Positions 43,299 through 51,451 of a DNA stretch of 64,000 bases are shown here, piece by piece; position 1 is the stretch's first letter; each line of letters starts with the position of its first letter. The stretch spans positions 1 to 64,000 of the forward strand of contig NZ_FONQ01000011.1 of assembly GCF_900112975.1 (NCBI RefSeq). The letters run 5' to 3'. Both the position numbers and the translations under genes were made by a program. The stretch comes from Flavobacterium xueshanense. Lineage in GTDB: Bacteria; Bacteroidota; Bacteroidia; Flavobacteriales; Flavobacteriaceae. The notes beneath the pieces are model-generated. The model did no database searches. It saw only the letters and a program-made list of their open reading frames with translations, and had not been told where the DNA came from.

Positions 43299-44579
43299 AT
43301 GAATACCAATACAAATAAAAAGCCATCTTTTTTTTCAGGATTAACAGGACAAATATTAATAGCTATGGTTTTAGGTGCCGCTTTGGGCATTATCATACAT
43401 AACTCTATAAGTCCGGAAGCGGCTCAAAATTTTAGTAATAAAATTAAAATCCTCGCGACAATTTTCATTCGACTGGTTCAAATGATTATTTCGCCATTAG
43501 TTTTTACAACTTTAGTTGTTGGAATAGCAAAACTTGGCGATATTAAGGCAGTAGGGCGAATAGGCGGGAAGGCGATGGGGTGGTTTTTTACGGCTTCATT
43601 TATCTCATTATTATTAGGAATGTTTTTTGTAAACGTATTGGAACCTGGAGTTGGTCTTAATTTATCAAATGTTGATATGGGTTCAGTTTCGGAAGTTACT
43701 GCAAAAACACAAAACATTTCATTTGAAAACTTTATCGAACATATTGTGCCGAAAAGTATTTTTGAGGCTATGGCAACCAATGAGATTTTACAAATTGTAA
43801 TTTTTTCTATTTTCTTTGGTTTGGCAGCTGCCGCTTTGGGAGATTACGTAAAGCCAGTTATAAATGCTTTAGATAAAACATCTCACATTGTTCTTAAAAT
43901 GGTAAACTACGTGATGAAGTTTGCACCAATCGGAGTTTTTGGGGCTATAGCGGGAGTATTTGCTGTTAGAGACTTTCAGGAATTAGCCATTACGTATTTT
44001 AAGTTTTTTGGTTCTTTCTTGATCGGAATTTCGTCACTTTGGATAGTATTGATTGTTGTAGGGTATATTTTTCTAAAAAGCAGGATGACTGTTTTGCTTA
44101 AAAGAATTGTCAGTCCATTAATCATTGCTTTTGGAACAACCAGTAGTGAAGCTGTTTTTCCAAAATTGACAGAAGAATTAGAACGTTTTGGTGTAAAGGA
44201 CAGAATTGTTTCTTTCATGTTACCGCTGGGATATTCTTTCAACTTGGATGGAAGTATGATGTACATGACTTTTGCCAGTATTTTCATCGCACAAGCTTAT
44301 GGTATCGATTTAGATTTAGGAACCCAAATGACCATGCTTTTGGTTTTAATGCTTACCAGTAAAGGTATTGCAGGGGTGCCTAGAGCGAGTTTAGTTGTTG
44401 TTGCTGCAACATGTGGTATGTTTGATATTCCAATTGAAGGAATTGCTTTGATCTTGCCAATTGACCATTTTTGTGATATGTTTCGTAGTGCAACAAATGT
44501 TTTAGGAAATGCTTTAGCGACTTCAGTTGTGGGACAATGGGAAGGTGATGAAGAAACAGAAAATGTTGGTATCGAATAA
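43299..44579 (+). CDS. Dicarboxylate/amino-acid:cation symporter (DAACS, GltP/DctA type)
   Basis: 426 residues, eight membrane helices plus two re-entrant loops. The hallmark sequences are 'ARLVQMIISPLVFTTLVVGIAKLGD'-like in the N-terminal half, the serine-containing loop 'IIAFGTTSSEAVFP' (HP1) and 'SFNLDGSMMYMTFASIFIAQAYG' (the NMDGT-type TM7 motif, here Asn-Leu-Asp-Gly-Ser). 'TSKGIAGVPRASLVVVAATCGM' (HP2) and 'DHFCDMFRSATNVLGNALA' with Asp/Arg substrate contacts follow. It imports C4-dicarboxylates, glutamate or aspartate with Na+ or H+; the presence of Arg in 'FRSATNV' is compatible with acidic substrates. No neighbour reveals the exact substrate. Confidence 0.9.
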   Translation: MNTNTNKKPSFFSGLTGQILIAMVLGAALGIIIHNSISPEAAQNFSNKIKILATIFIRLVQMIISPLVFTTLVVGIAKLGDIKAVGRIGGKAMGWFFTASFISLLLGMFFVNVLEPGVGLNLSNVDMGSVSEVTAKTQNISFENFIEHIVPKSIFEAMATNEILQIVIFSIFFGLAAAALGDYVKPVINALDKTSHIVLKMVNYVMKFAPIGVFGAIAGVFAVRDFQELAITYFKFFGSFLIGISSLWIVLIVVGYIFLKSRMTVLLKRIVSPLIIAFGTTSSEAVFPKLTEELERFGVKDRIVSFMLPLGYSFNLDGSMMYMTFASIFIAQAYGIDLDLGTQMTMLLVLMLTSKGIAGVPRASLVVVAATCGMFDIPIEGIALILPIDHFCDMFRSATNVLGNALATSVVGQWEGDEETENVGIE

Positions 44580-44608
44580 TAAATTACTATTTGTTTTTAA
44601 CATAATTA

Positions 44609-44646
44609 AGAAGCCGTCCCAAAATAGAACTTGAGACGTCTTTTTT
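44609..44646 (+). terminator. Imperfect terminator after the symporter gene
   Basis: AAGCCGTC and GACGTCTT arms pair with one mismatch and enclose a 16-base interior that can extend the stem; seven T follow. 30 bases past the stop. Confidence 0.55.
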
Positions 44647-44749
44647 ATTTTAATAATAAAAAGTTTTCCCTGTTTTAAATTATTTCTATATTTTATCCTA
44701 TTTTAATACAAAATTCACTTTTTTTCCTCTTTTTTTTATTAATAAAATG

Positions 44750-44757
44750 TATATTTG
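44750..44757 (+). promoter_or_regulatory. -7 element of the hybrid histidine kinase gene
   Basis: TATATTTG fits TAnnTTTG exactly and lies 18 bases before the ATG at 44775. No TTG was found at the -33 distance. Confidence 0.4.
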
Positions 44758-44774
44758 ATAAACTATAATTGAGT

Positions 44775-46967
44775 ATGTATCAGATACGTGTAATTTTTTG
44801 GTTATTTCTGACGTTAAATTCGTTTAATAATTTATTTGCACAGACAAAGCTTTACACTAAAAAAGAACTCACCAAACTAACCAATCAGGCTTCTCAATAT
44901 TTGAATGAAGCCAATTTTGAAAAATCACTTAAAATTTCAAAATCAGCTTTGCATAAAGCAATTGTAGCTAATGACAGTTCTTCAACAACAATTTCCTACA
45001 TTACTATTGCTGCAAATTACGCTGAACTAGCTGAATTTGACAAAGCTATTTTTTTCTATAACAGAGGATTGCTCTACGCCAATAAAACGCACAACGACAC
45101 ATTAAAGAATAGGATTTTCAACAATTTGGGCAATATTTATTGTTTTGAAAAAAAGCAATATTTAAAAGGGATAAACTTTTATGAAAACGCTCTTAAATAC
45201 AGTAGTAAAATAGCGGATACCAGTCAGATTTTCATGATTAAACTGAATATAGCCTGGGCGTATTTTGACGTTGGTCATTTCGAAAAAGGGTATCCAAATC
45301 TGGAATTCATAAACAGAAATAATCTAAAGTATGGCGATAAATCAACTGAAGTTGCTATCAGCATGCTTAATGGAATGTATTATGCACACCATGGGAATGA
45401 TAAAAAAGCTACTACTTATTTTTTGAATGCAATTAAGTCCGTAAATGAAACTAATGAAAAGTCAGATTTATCATTTGCTCATTTGGAATATTCCAAATAT
45501 TTATTGAGCAAAGGCGATTATAAAAAAGCGTATGAGAATCTTTCCAAATATAATGAAATTACAGAAGTGCTTTATAATAAGGACAAACTTAAAAAAGCAA
45601 ATGTTGCCGGAATCAATGTAGAATTAGATGAGTACAAAAGAGAAATTGATAAATTTGAAAGCGAAAAAGAAGCGCAGATTCAAATAGTTCAGAAATCTAA
45701 AACGATTGTGTTTTTGTTTATGATAATATCTTTTGTAATGTTGCTGTTGCTTTACACTTTATTCAAAAATAATAATTTTAGGAAAAAATTAAATGCAGAA
45801 CTTTCCAAAACTAATAGACAGTTAACACTTGCAAAAGAAAAAGCCGAAGAAGCTTCGGTATTGAAATCTCAATTTGTCTCTACCATCAGCCATGAATTGC
45901 GAACTCCTTTGTACGGCGTAGTAGGAATTACAAATATGTTGCTTGACGAGCACAAAGAATTAGCTAACAGTCCACATTTGAGTTCACTGAAATTCTCAGC
46001 TAGGTATTTACTTTCACTCGTGAATGATATTCTCCAAATCAACAAGATTGAAGATAACAGAATGATATTAGAGAATCTGACTTTTAATATTTCAGATGAA
46101 ATTAATATGGTTAAAAATGCGCTATCGTTTTTGGCAAAAAATAATAATAATTCTATTGTAGTCAAAATTGACCCAAAAATTCCAGAATATTTAATTGGTG
46201 ACAAGTTGAGGCTTTCTCAAATCATTATGAATTTAGTTAGTAACGCGTTGAAATTTACCACAAATGGAAAAGTAACGATAAGTTTAAATTTAGAAAAAAA
46301 AGAAGATAAGTCTTATTTTATCAAGTTTAAAATTCAAGATAACGGAATAGGAATAGCGTTGGATGATCAGGAAAAAATTTTCGATAAATTTGTGCAAATT
46401 GGCAGAAAAGAAACTGATTATCAGGGAACAGGTCTTGGACTTTCGATCGTGAAACAATTGTTGGGGTTGTTCAACAGTACTATTTTAATCCAAAGCGCGA
46501 TTGGTGAAGGAACAACATTCAAATTTGTAATTGCATTCGAATATAATCCGGAGAAAACGATTGAGATTATCAATAATATTCAAGTCGATATTACTTCGCC
46601 TCAAACCATAAATGTTTTGGTAGTCGAGGACAATCATATTAATCAATTGGTTACTAAAAAAACAATAGAAAAGAACAATTATAAGTGCAGTGTAGTTGAT
46701 AACGGATATGCAGCGCTGGAAATACTTGATAAAGAATATTTTGATGTCATATTAATGGATATCAACATGCCTTTGATAAATGGTTTTGAAACTACTAGAA
46801 AGATACGGTTAATGGGAATCAAAACGCCAATTGTCGCACTTACGGCGTTCGATAAAGCTGAAATTACTGAAGAGGCGCTCTCAGCCGGAATTAATGATAT
46901 CATCATAAAACCTTTTGATTCGGTTAAATTGTTTAGTATTATTACAATTTTGATTTCTAAAAACTAG
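44775..46967 (+). CDS. Hybrid sensor histidine kinase with TPR-type sensor and receiver domain
   Basis: 730 residues from the ATG at 44775 (a TTG two codons earlier is possible). A signal-like leader ends near 'NNLFAQ'. Tetratricopeptide-like helical repeats fill about 25-290, followed by one transmembrane helix (about 312-332) and a short coiled coil. HisKA has His373 in 'FVSTISHELRTPLYG'. HATPase motifs are 'IIMNLVSNALKFT', 'DNGIGIA' and 'GTGLGLSIVKQ'. A C-terminal receiver domain (about 615-730) has phosphorylatable Asp662 in 'VILMDINMP', and Lys in 'IIKPFD'. No DNA-binding domain or adjacent response regulator is present, so the output partner is elsewhere. The TPR ligand is unknown. Confidence 0.88.
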   Translation: MYQIRVIFWLFLTLNSFNNLFAQTKLYTKKELTKLTNQASQYLNEANFEKSLKISKSALHKAIVANDSSSTTISYITIAANYAELAEFDKAIFFYNRGLLYANKTHNDTLKNRIFNNLGNIYCFEKKQYLKGINFYENALKYSSKIADTSQIFMIKLNIAWAYFDVGHFEKGYPNLEFINRNNLKYGDKSTEVAISMLNGMYYAHHGNDKKATTYFLNAIKSVNETNEKSDLSFAHLEYSKYLLSKGDYKKAYENLSKYNEITEVLYNKDKLKKANVAGINVELDEYKREIDKFESEKEAQIQIVQKSKTIVFLFMIISFVMLLLLYTLFKNNNFRKKLNAELSKTNRQLTLAKEKAEEASVLKSQFVSTISHELRTPLYGVVGITNMLLDEHKELANSPHLSSLKFSARYLLSLVNDILQINKIEDNRMILENLTFNISDEINMVKNALSFLAKNNNNSIVVKIDPKIPEYLIGDKLRLSQIIMNLVSNALKFTTNGKVTISLNLEKKEDKSYFIKFKIQDNGIGIALDDQEKIFDKFVQIGRKETDYQGTGLGLSIVKQLLGLFNSTILIQSAIGEGTTFKFVIAFEYNPEKTIEIINNIQVDITSPQTINVLVVEDNHINQLVTKKTIEKNNYKCSVVDNGYAALEILDKEYFDVILMDINMPLINGFETTRKIRLMGIKTPIVALTAFDKAEITEEALSAGINDIIIKPFDSVKLFSIITILISKN

Positions 46968-47090
46968 ATTGCATTATGATTTCAGTATGCTGCTAACTTT
47001 AAAATCGTTAAATCATTAAGCCTCTTGCAAGCCTCAATGATTTAACAATTTTAAAGTTTTGTTTACGATACTGTTATACTAAACATTTTT

Positions 47091-47547
47091 TTATTTAATG
47101 GCAATTGATTTAGGTGCTTTTTTCTCTCCATTTTCTTTTTTACCAATTGTTATATGCAGAATTCCATCTTTATAACTGGCTTCAACTTTGCTCTCATCTA
47201 CATATTCAGGCAAATAGAAAGATCTGTAGAAAGATTGATAACTAAACTCTTTTCGAACGTAATTGTCTTTTTTTTCTTGTTTCTTCTTTTTCTTCTTGTT
47301 TTTCAGAAGAAATCATAAGCATGTTGTTGTCAATTTCAACTTTAAAATCTTCTTTTTTCATACCAGGTGTAGCCAATTCAACTTCTAGCTTATTTTCTGT
47401 CTCTTTCAAGTTCACCGAAGGTAAATTAGTTCCAATACCAGAAAAATTTTTGTCAGTCCAATCGAATACATCTTTTGTGAAAAGATCATCACACATAGTA
47501 TTCATTGATGGGAAAAAGCCGTTTCTTTTAACTAAGGTTTTCGTAAT
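47091..47547 (-). pseudogene. Hsp20/alpha-crystallin chaperone with a frameshift in a poly-A run
   Basis: One frame from 47505 (or 47547) to about 47285 encodes 'MNTMCDDLFTKDVFDW', 'LPSVNLKETENKLEVELATPGMKKEDFKVEIDNNMLMISSEKQEEKEET', the N-terminal half of an alpha-crystallin domain. The reading then shifts: another frame carries 'KDNYVRKEFSYQSFYRSFYLPEYVDESKVEASYKDGILHITIGKKE' and ends 'KSIAIK' with TAA at 47091-47093. The shift falls in the ACAAG-(A)8 stretch around 47269-47277 (minus strand); one A fewer restores the frame. Upstream of the first ATG, 'KTLVKRNGFFPS' also looks like genuine Hsp20 sequence, with ATT (47547) where ATG would be expected. Whether it is a true mutation, slippage or a sequencing error is open. 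Small heat-shock proteins prevent aggregation of unfolded protein. Confidence 0.8.
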
Positions 47548-47580
47548 TTTTTGTTTAAAGATGTTTATAATATCTTAAAT

Positions 47581-47588
47581 CAAATTTA
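47581..47588 (-). promoter_or_regulatory. -7 element of the hsp20 gene
   Basis: TAAATTTG on the minus strand matches TAnnTTTG. Transcription would begin near 47574, 27 bases before the ATT at 47547 and about 70 before the first ATG. Confidence 0.35.
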
Positions 47589-47710
47589 ATGATTTTAAAA
47601 ACAGTTTTTAAAATTTAAAATATTGAAAAACAATGCATTAATGTTTAATTACTTGTTCTTATTTTTGTTAAAAGGGCAATTCTTAAAGCTAATAATTTAC
47701 ATCAAAACAA

Positions 47711-48967
47711 TTAGTACCAGCGTTTTTTATTTAGTTTTGATGCTTCTGATTTTCTTGATTTATGAGCACCACCACTTCTGTTAGAGTTCTTTTGAACTGC
47801 AGATGCTGTAGCCGTTTCCGGACTGCCCGAGTGCCAATGGTAGGGGTGATCATTTACTGTTTTAACGTCAACTTTTATTAATTTTTGTATGTCTTTCCAA
47901 TAAGTATGCTCGTCTTTACTGCAAAAAGAAATAGCAATTCCACCGTTTCCGGCACGACCGGTTCTACCAATTCTATGTACGTAGGTTTCAGGAATATTGG
48001 GTAAATCAAAATTAATTACAAACGGTAATTGATCGATATCAATTCCTCTGGCTGCTATATCAGTTGCTACTAAAATGCCGACTTCTTTGTTTTTGAAAGC
48101 ATCCAAAACACGTTGTCTTGCATTTTGTGATTTGTCACCGTGAATGGCTTCCGCGGCGATATTATTTTTTCGTAATGCCTTAACAACATTATCGGCACCG
48201 TGCTTTGTTCTGGAAAAAACCAATACATCTGTTAAATTTTCATTTTTAATCAAATGGTATAATAAGTTTCTTTTTTCGCCTTTTTCAACGAAATAAACGC
48301 GTTGTTCTACGTTTTCAGCAGTTGACGAAACAGGCGAAACGGTTACTGTTGCAGGATCTGTCAGAAAAATTTCGGCTAATTCTCTGATCGCAATCGGCAT
48401 TGTTGCAGAGAAAAATAATGTTTGTCGGTTTTTTGGCGTAAGCTTTACAATTTTTTTAACATCATTTACAAATCCCATGTCCAGCATTTGATCGGCTTCG
48501 TCAAGGACTAATGTATGCAGATGATCTAGATCGATAAAACCTTGTTTGTGTAAATCAAGAAGTCTTCCTGGCGTTGCGATCAAAATATCGACACCGTTTT
48601 TTAAGGTATCAACTTGTGGATTTTGTGAAACTCCACCAAAAATGGTAAGCTGTGTAAGGTTTGTATATTTTGCGTATGTGTCGAAACTTTGGCCAATTTG
48701 AACGGCTAATTCTCGAGTTGGAGTTACGATTAGGGACCGAATTACTTTGGCTTTTTTGGATGAACCTACAATTCGGTGTAACTGATGTATAATTGGTATT
48801 GCAAATGCGCCTGTTTTTCCTGTTCCTGTTTGCGCACAACCTATTAAATCTCGTCCCGCTAATACTAATGGAATAGATTGTTCTTGAATAGGAGTTGGGT
48901 TAAGGTAGCCTTGTTCAAATACGGCTTTTTGTATACTTTTTGAAAGTGATAAATCTTCGAATAACAT
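47711..48967 (-). CDS. rhlE: DEAD-box RNA helicase, RhlE type
   Basis: 418 residues. The motifs in order are the Q-motif 'FEDLSLSKSIQKAVFEQGYLNPTPIQEQSIP', motif I 'AQTGTGKT', Ia 'PTRELAVQ', II 'DEAD', III 'SAT', IV/V region 'ATDIAARGIDI' and VI 'HRIGRTGR'. The C-terminal 50 residues are basic (Lys/Arg/Ser-rich), typical for RNA-binding tails in RhlE-like proteins. It unwinds RNA duplexes in the cytosol, in ribosome assembly or decay. Its gene is transcribed alone and has a good -7 element. The exact orthology to RhlE versus CshA-like proteins is inferred from domain layout. Confidence 0.88.
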   Translation of the reverse strand: MLFEDLSLSKSIQKAVFEQGYLNPTPIQEQSIPLVLAGRDLIGCAQTGTGKTGAFAIPIIHQLHRIVGSSKKAKVIRSLIVTPTRELAVQIGQSFDTYAKYTNLTQLTIFGGVSQNPQVDTLKNGVDILIATPGRLLDLHKQGFIDLDHLHTLVLDEADQMLDMGFVNDVKKIVKLTPKNRQTLFFSATMPIAIRELAEIFLTDPATVTVSPVSSTAENVEQRVYFVEKGEKRNLLYHLIKNENLTDVLVFSRTKHGADNVVKALRKNNIAAEAIHGDKSQNARQRVLDAFKNKEVGILVATDIAARGIDIDQLPFVINFDLPNIPETYVHRIGRTGRAGNGGIAISFCSKDEHTYWKDIQKLIKVDVKTVNDHPYHWHSGSPETATASAVQKNSNRSGGAHKSRKSEASKLNKKRWY

Positions 48968-49012
48968 ATTTTGGATATTAAATATCTTGTATTAAGTACA
49001 TAGATAGTATCG

Positions 49013-49020
49013 CAAAGATA
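49013..49020 (-). promoter_or_regulatory. -7 element of the helicase gene
   Basis: TATCTTTG on the minus strand fits TAnnTTTG, about 46 bases before the ATG at 48967. No TTG at the usual distance. Confidence 0.35.
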
Positions 49021-49067
49021 GTATTAATATTTTTGATGGTTCTTTTTATGTTATTTGGGAGCTAAAT

Positions 49068-50138
49068 TTAGAAAGTTTTAAGGGAGGGAATTACAGTTTG
49101 AACGGGCTGAATAGTGTTGGATTTAATAAAATCAGTCACTAGATAACCTATAAGTTTACCTATAAGATGATTGTTTTTTTCTTCTGCTAAATCCGGTGCG
49201 CCTTCGCAAATATGCAAATAGGAAGCATTTTTATTTTTTCCAAAAAACGAAATAAATTGACGGAGTTGTTCAACGGAGAAACCACTCATTGTCATCGCAC
49301 TGCAGGCTATGTTTGGAATGGCATCTAAATCTATTTCAATTCCATAGAAGTCATCATTTATAAATTCTAATGCTTGTGACATTTCCTTCTCAAAATCCTT
49401 TTCTCTGCGGATACTGATACTATCATAAGTGGTATAACGCACTCGGTCTTCTATTTTTTTGATAATATCCAAAACACTTTTGGAAGTGTAATTTTCATGC
49501 AAGCCAAAAATGAAATATTTTTTCAAAAAACCTTCTTCGAAAGCATAGGAAAAACCATTACCGCTATGACGTCCTTCCAGAATTCTAAAATCCGAATGGG
49601 CATCAAAATTAATTGCATTAATAGGTTTGCCTTTTGCAAGAGCGGTTCCTTTTATGTTGCCGTAGGAGTTATTGTGTCCGCCACCAATAACAATTGGAAT
49701 TTTGCCTAATTTTATGATGTTAAAAATAATATGGGAAACATCCTTGTCAATTTTATCAACGAGCTGACTCAATTTTGAGCGATCATCAATGTCATTAAAG
49801 TCTAAATGCTCCACATTTTTCATAAGTTCAGTTACATCCAGTTGACCTAAAACAACAAGCTGAGTGCCTTTACAAAAACGATTGTGTTGAATATTTGCAA
49901 TACTTTTTATGGCACTATCCCAAGCTGATGCAGTTCCCGGTCTGCCGTAGTTGGCTCTTACGCCAATATCTTCCGGAATCCCAAACAGTACATATTTAGC
50001 ATCGCAGGTTTTTAAAAATTCAACAGGATCAGCGTCTTTTGGAACAGTTATCATTTTTTCTCCAAATTTTATTTCGCCATTTCTGTGGTTGGTTATTTTT
50101 GAGAGATCTTTAATTGTGAACGGGATAATCTTTTCCAT
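49068..50138 (-). CDS. Formimidoylglutamase-like ureohydrolase (arginase/agmatinase superfamily)
   Basis: 356 residues. The ureohydrolase metal motifs are present: 'VIGGGHNNSYGNIKG' (Gly-Gly-Gly-His), 'NFDAHSDFR' (Asp-Ala-His-x-Asp) and 'IEIDLDAIPN' (the Asp-x-Asp of motif III, where arginases have Ser-Phe-Asp-x-Asp). These bind the binuclear manganese centre. Bacteroidota homologues are labelled formimidoylglutamase (histidine degradation); an arginase-like activity cannot be excluded. No hut genes are near, and the arg synthesis cluster is on the same strand beyond 51.4 kb, so the context does not decide. It is divergent from the next gene. Confidence 0.75.
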   Translation of the reverse strand: MEKIIPFTIKDLSKITNHRNGEIKFGEKMITVPKDADPVEFLKTCDAKYVLFGIPEDIGVRANYGRPGTASAWDSAIKSIANIQHNRFCKGTQLVVLGQLDVTELMKNVEHLDFNDIDDRSKLSQLVDKIDKDVSHIIFNIIKLGKIPIVIGGGHNNSYGNIKGTALAKGKPINAINFDAHSDFRILEGRHSGNGFSYAFEEGFLKKYFIFGLHENYTSKSVLDIIKKIEDRVRYTTYDSISIRREKDFEKEMSQALEFINDDFYGIEIDLDAIPNIACSAMTMSGFSVEQLRQFISFFGKNKNASYLHICEGAPDLAEEKNNHLIGKLIGYLVTDFIKSNTIQPVQTVIPSLKTF

Positions 50139-50155
50139 TAAAAAAATATTTTTTT

Positions 50156-50163
50156 CAAAAATA
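50156..50163 (-). promoter_or_regulatory. -7 element of the ureohydrolase gene
   Basis: TATTTTTG on the minus strand matches TAnnTTTG exactly, 18 bases before the ATG at 50138. Confidence 0.4.
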
Positions 50164-50206
50164 ATATAATTGTGTCAACTTACGTTAGTAGATGGTTATA
50201 TATTGT

Positions 50207-50214
50207 TAAATTTG
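50207..50214 (+). promoter_or_regulatory. -7 element of the coiled-coil membrane protein gene
   Basis: TAAATTTG matches TAnnTTTG and lies 25 bases before the ATG at 50239. The -33 TTG is not obvious. Confidence 0.35.
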
Positions 50215-50238
50215 TAAATAAATAAAAATTAAAACTAG

Positions 50239-51123
50239 ATGGAAAATCAAAAAAGCAGTTCGAGTCTTAAAGCGGTAATAGCTGTATTAGCTATTTTATT
50301 AGTAGGTAGTTTGATATACATTTTTAAAATGACCTCCGATGCTGAAGTAGTAAAAACCGAATTAAAAAGTACTTTAACCGAGAAAGAATCGGTGATGAAA
50401 GATTTACAAGAACTAAAATCGACTTATGATGCTGCCATCGCAGAGAATACTTCCATGTCCGATGAGTTAATTTTGGAAAGAGACAAAGTAGTTAATTTAA
50501 TGTCTGATCTAAGTAAATCCAAAGGAGATGTTAATTCTTTATCAAAATACAGAACGCAATTCAATGCTTTACAGGGCAATATGAAAGTATTAATGGCTGA
50601 AAATGATGGGTTAAGAAAGCAAAACACAACTTTAACTACGCAACGTGACAGTACCGTGGTGGTATTAGGAGAGACCAAAAGGAACGTCGAAGCATTGACA
50701 GGTCAAAATGAAGAATTAGCAAAAGCAGTCGAAATTGGTTCAAAATTAACTGTTTTAAACACAAGAGGATCGGCTTTCAGATTAAGAAGTTCAGGGAAAC
50801 AAATTGAAACCGATAAAGCAAGCAGAGCTGATGTACTTAGAGTAAACTTTACAATTGCTGAAAATGCTATTGCTAAATCAGGTGATAAAACATATTACGT
50901 TCAAGTGATTGACAGTAAGAACAATGTTTTAGGAGATAAGAAATCAGAAAATTTTGGAGAAAACACTTTGACATATAGTTTTTTAACTAATGTAAAATAT
51001 GAAAATAAAACAATCCAAGTATCTGAAGATTTAAGAGGAAAAGATTTTGCTAAAGGAACTTATTACATCAATATTTTTGATAGAGATATATTGGTTTCTA
51101 AAACAAGTTTTGTACTGAGATAG
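50239..51123 (+). CDS. Membrane-anchored coiled-coil protein of unknown function
   Basis: 294 residues. One transmembrane helix near the N-terminus (about 11-31) is followed by a long coiled coil (about 35-170) rich in Lys/Glu/Leu heptads. A C-terminal beta-rich domain (about 175-294: 'LTVLNTRGSAFRLRSSGKQIETDKASRADVLRVNFTIAENAIAKSGDKTYYVQVID') follows. I recall relatives being called 'chromosome partitioning protein ParA' in databases, but there is no Walker motif, so that label is unsupported. The layout suggests a periplasmic scaffold or an envelope structural protein. Nothing in the neighbourhood (ureohydrolase, argH) points to a specific role. Confidence 0.65.
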   Translation: MENQKSSSSLKAVIAVLAILLVGSLIYIFKMTSDAEVVKTELKSTLTEKESVMKDLQELKSTYDAAIAENTSMSDELILERDKVVNLMSDLSKSKGDVNSLSKYRTQFNALQGNMKVLMAENDGLRKQNTTLTTQRDSTVVVLGETKRNVEALTGQNEELAKAVEIGSKLTVLNTRGSAFRLRSSGKQIETDKASRADVLRVNFTIAENAIAKSGDKTYYVQVIDSKNNVLGDKKSENFGENTLTYSFLTNVKYENKTIQVSEDLRGKDFAKGTYYINIFDRDILVSKTSFVLR

Positions 51124-51227
51124 ATTCAGTATTTTATGAAAAAGAGCAGCATTGATCTACCGTATGCGAACAAATATTTTAATTATAGTTGAGGAAAAGT
51201 ATAGATTAGATATTTTGAAGATTAAAT

Positions 51228-51275
51228 AACAAGCGATTGTTGAATAGATGTAATTCTATTCAACAATCGCTTGTT
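51228..51275. terminator. Very strong hairpin between the coiled-coil gene and argH
   Basis: Perfect 20-base arms beginning AACAAGCGATTG with an eight-base loop. It lies downstream of both convergent genes (50239-51123 plus and argH minus). The rest of the gap 51124-51451 holds nothing else recognisable. Confidence 0.8.
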
Positions 51276-51451
51276 TGCTATTAGTATTTATTATAAGGAA
51301 AGTTATAAGAGAATGAATCTAAATTAAAGCAATGTATCTCCTGTGAAACAAGTTTGATATTTAATAAAGTGTTTTAAATATGGCTTTAACTGTACTTTTT
51401 ATTTTTATTAATCTTACTGCATTTTTTCAGGACTAAACAAATTATTTTGAT

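Noticed and set aside
49068-50138. Ureohydrolase as part of the arginine synthesis operon
   Set aside because: A plus-strand gene and a strong terminator separate it from argH, and it has its own -7 element.
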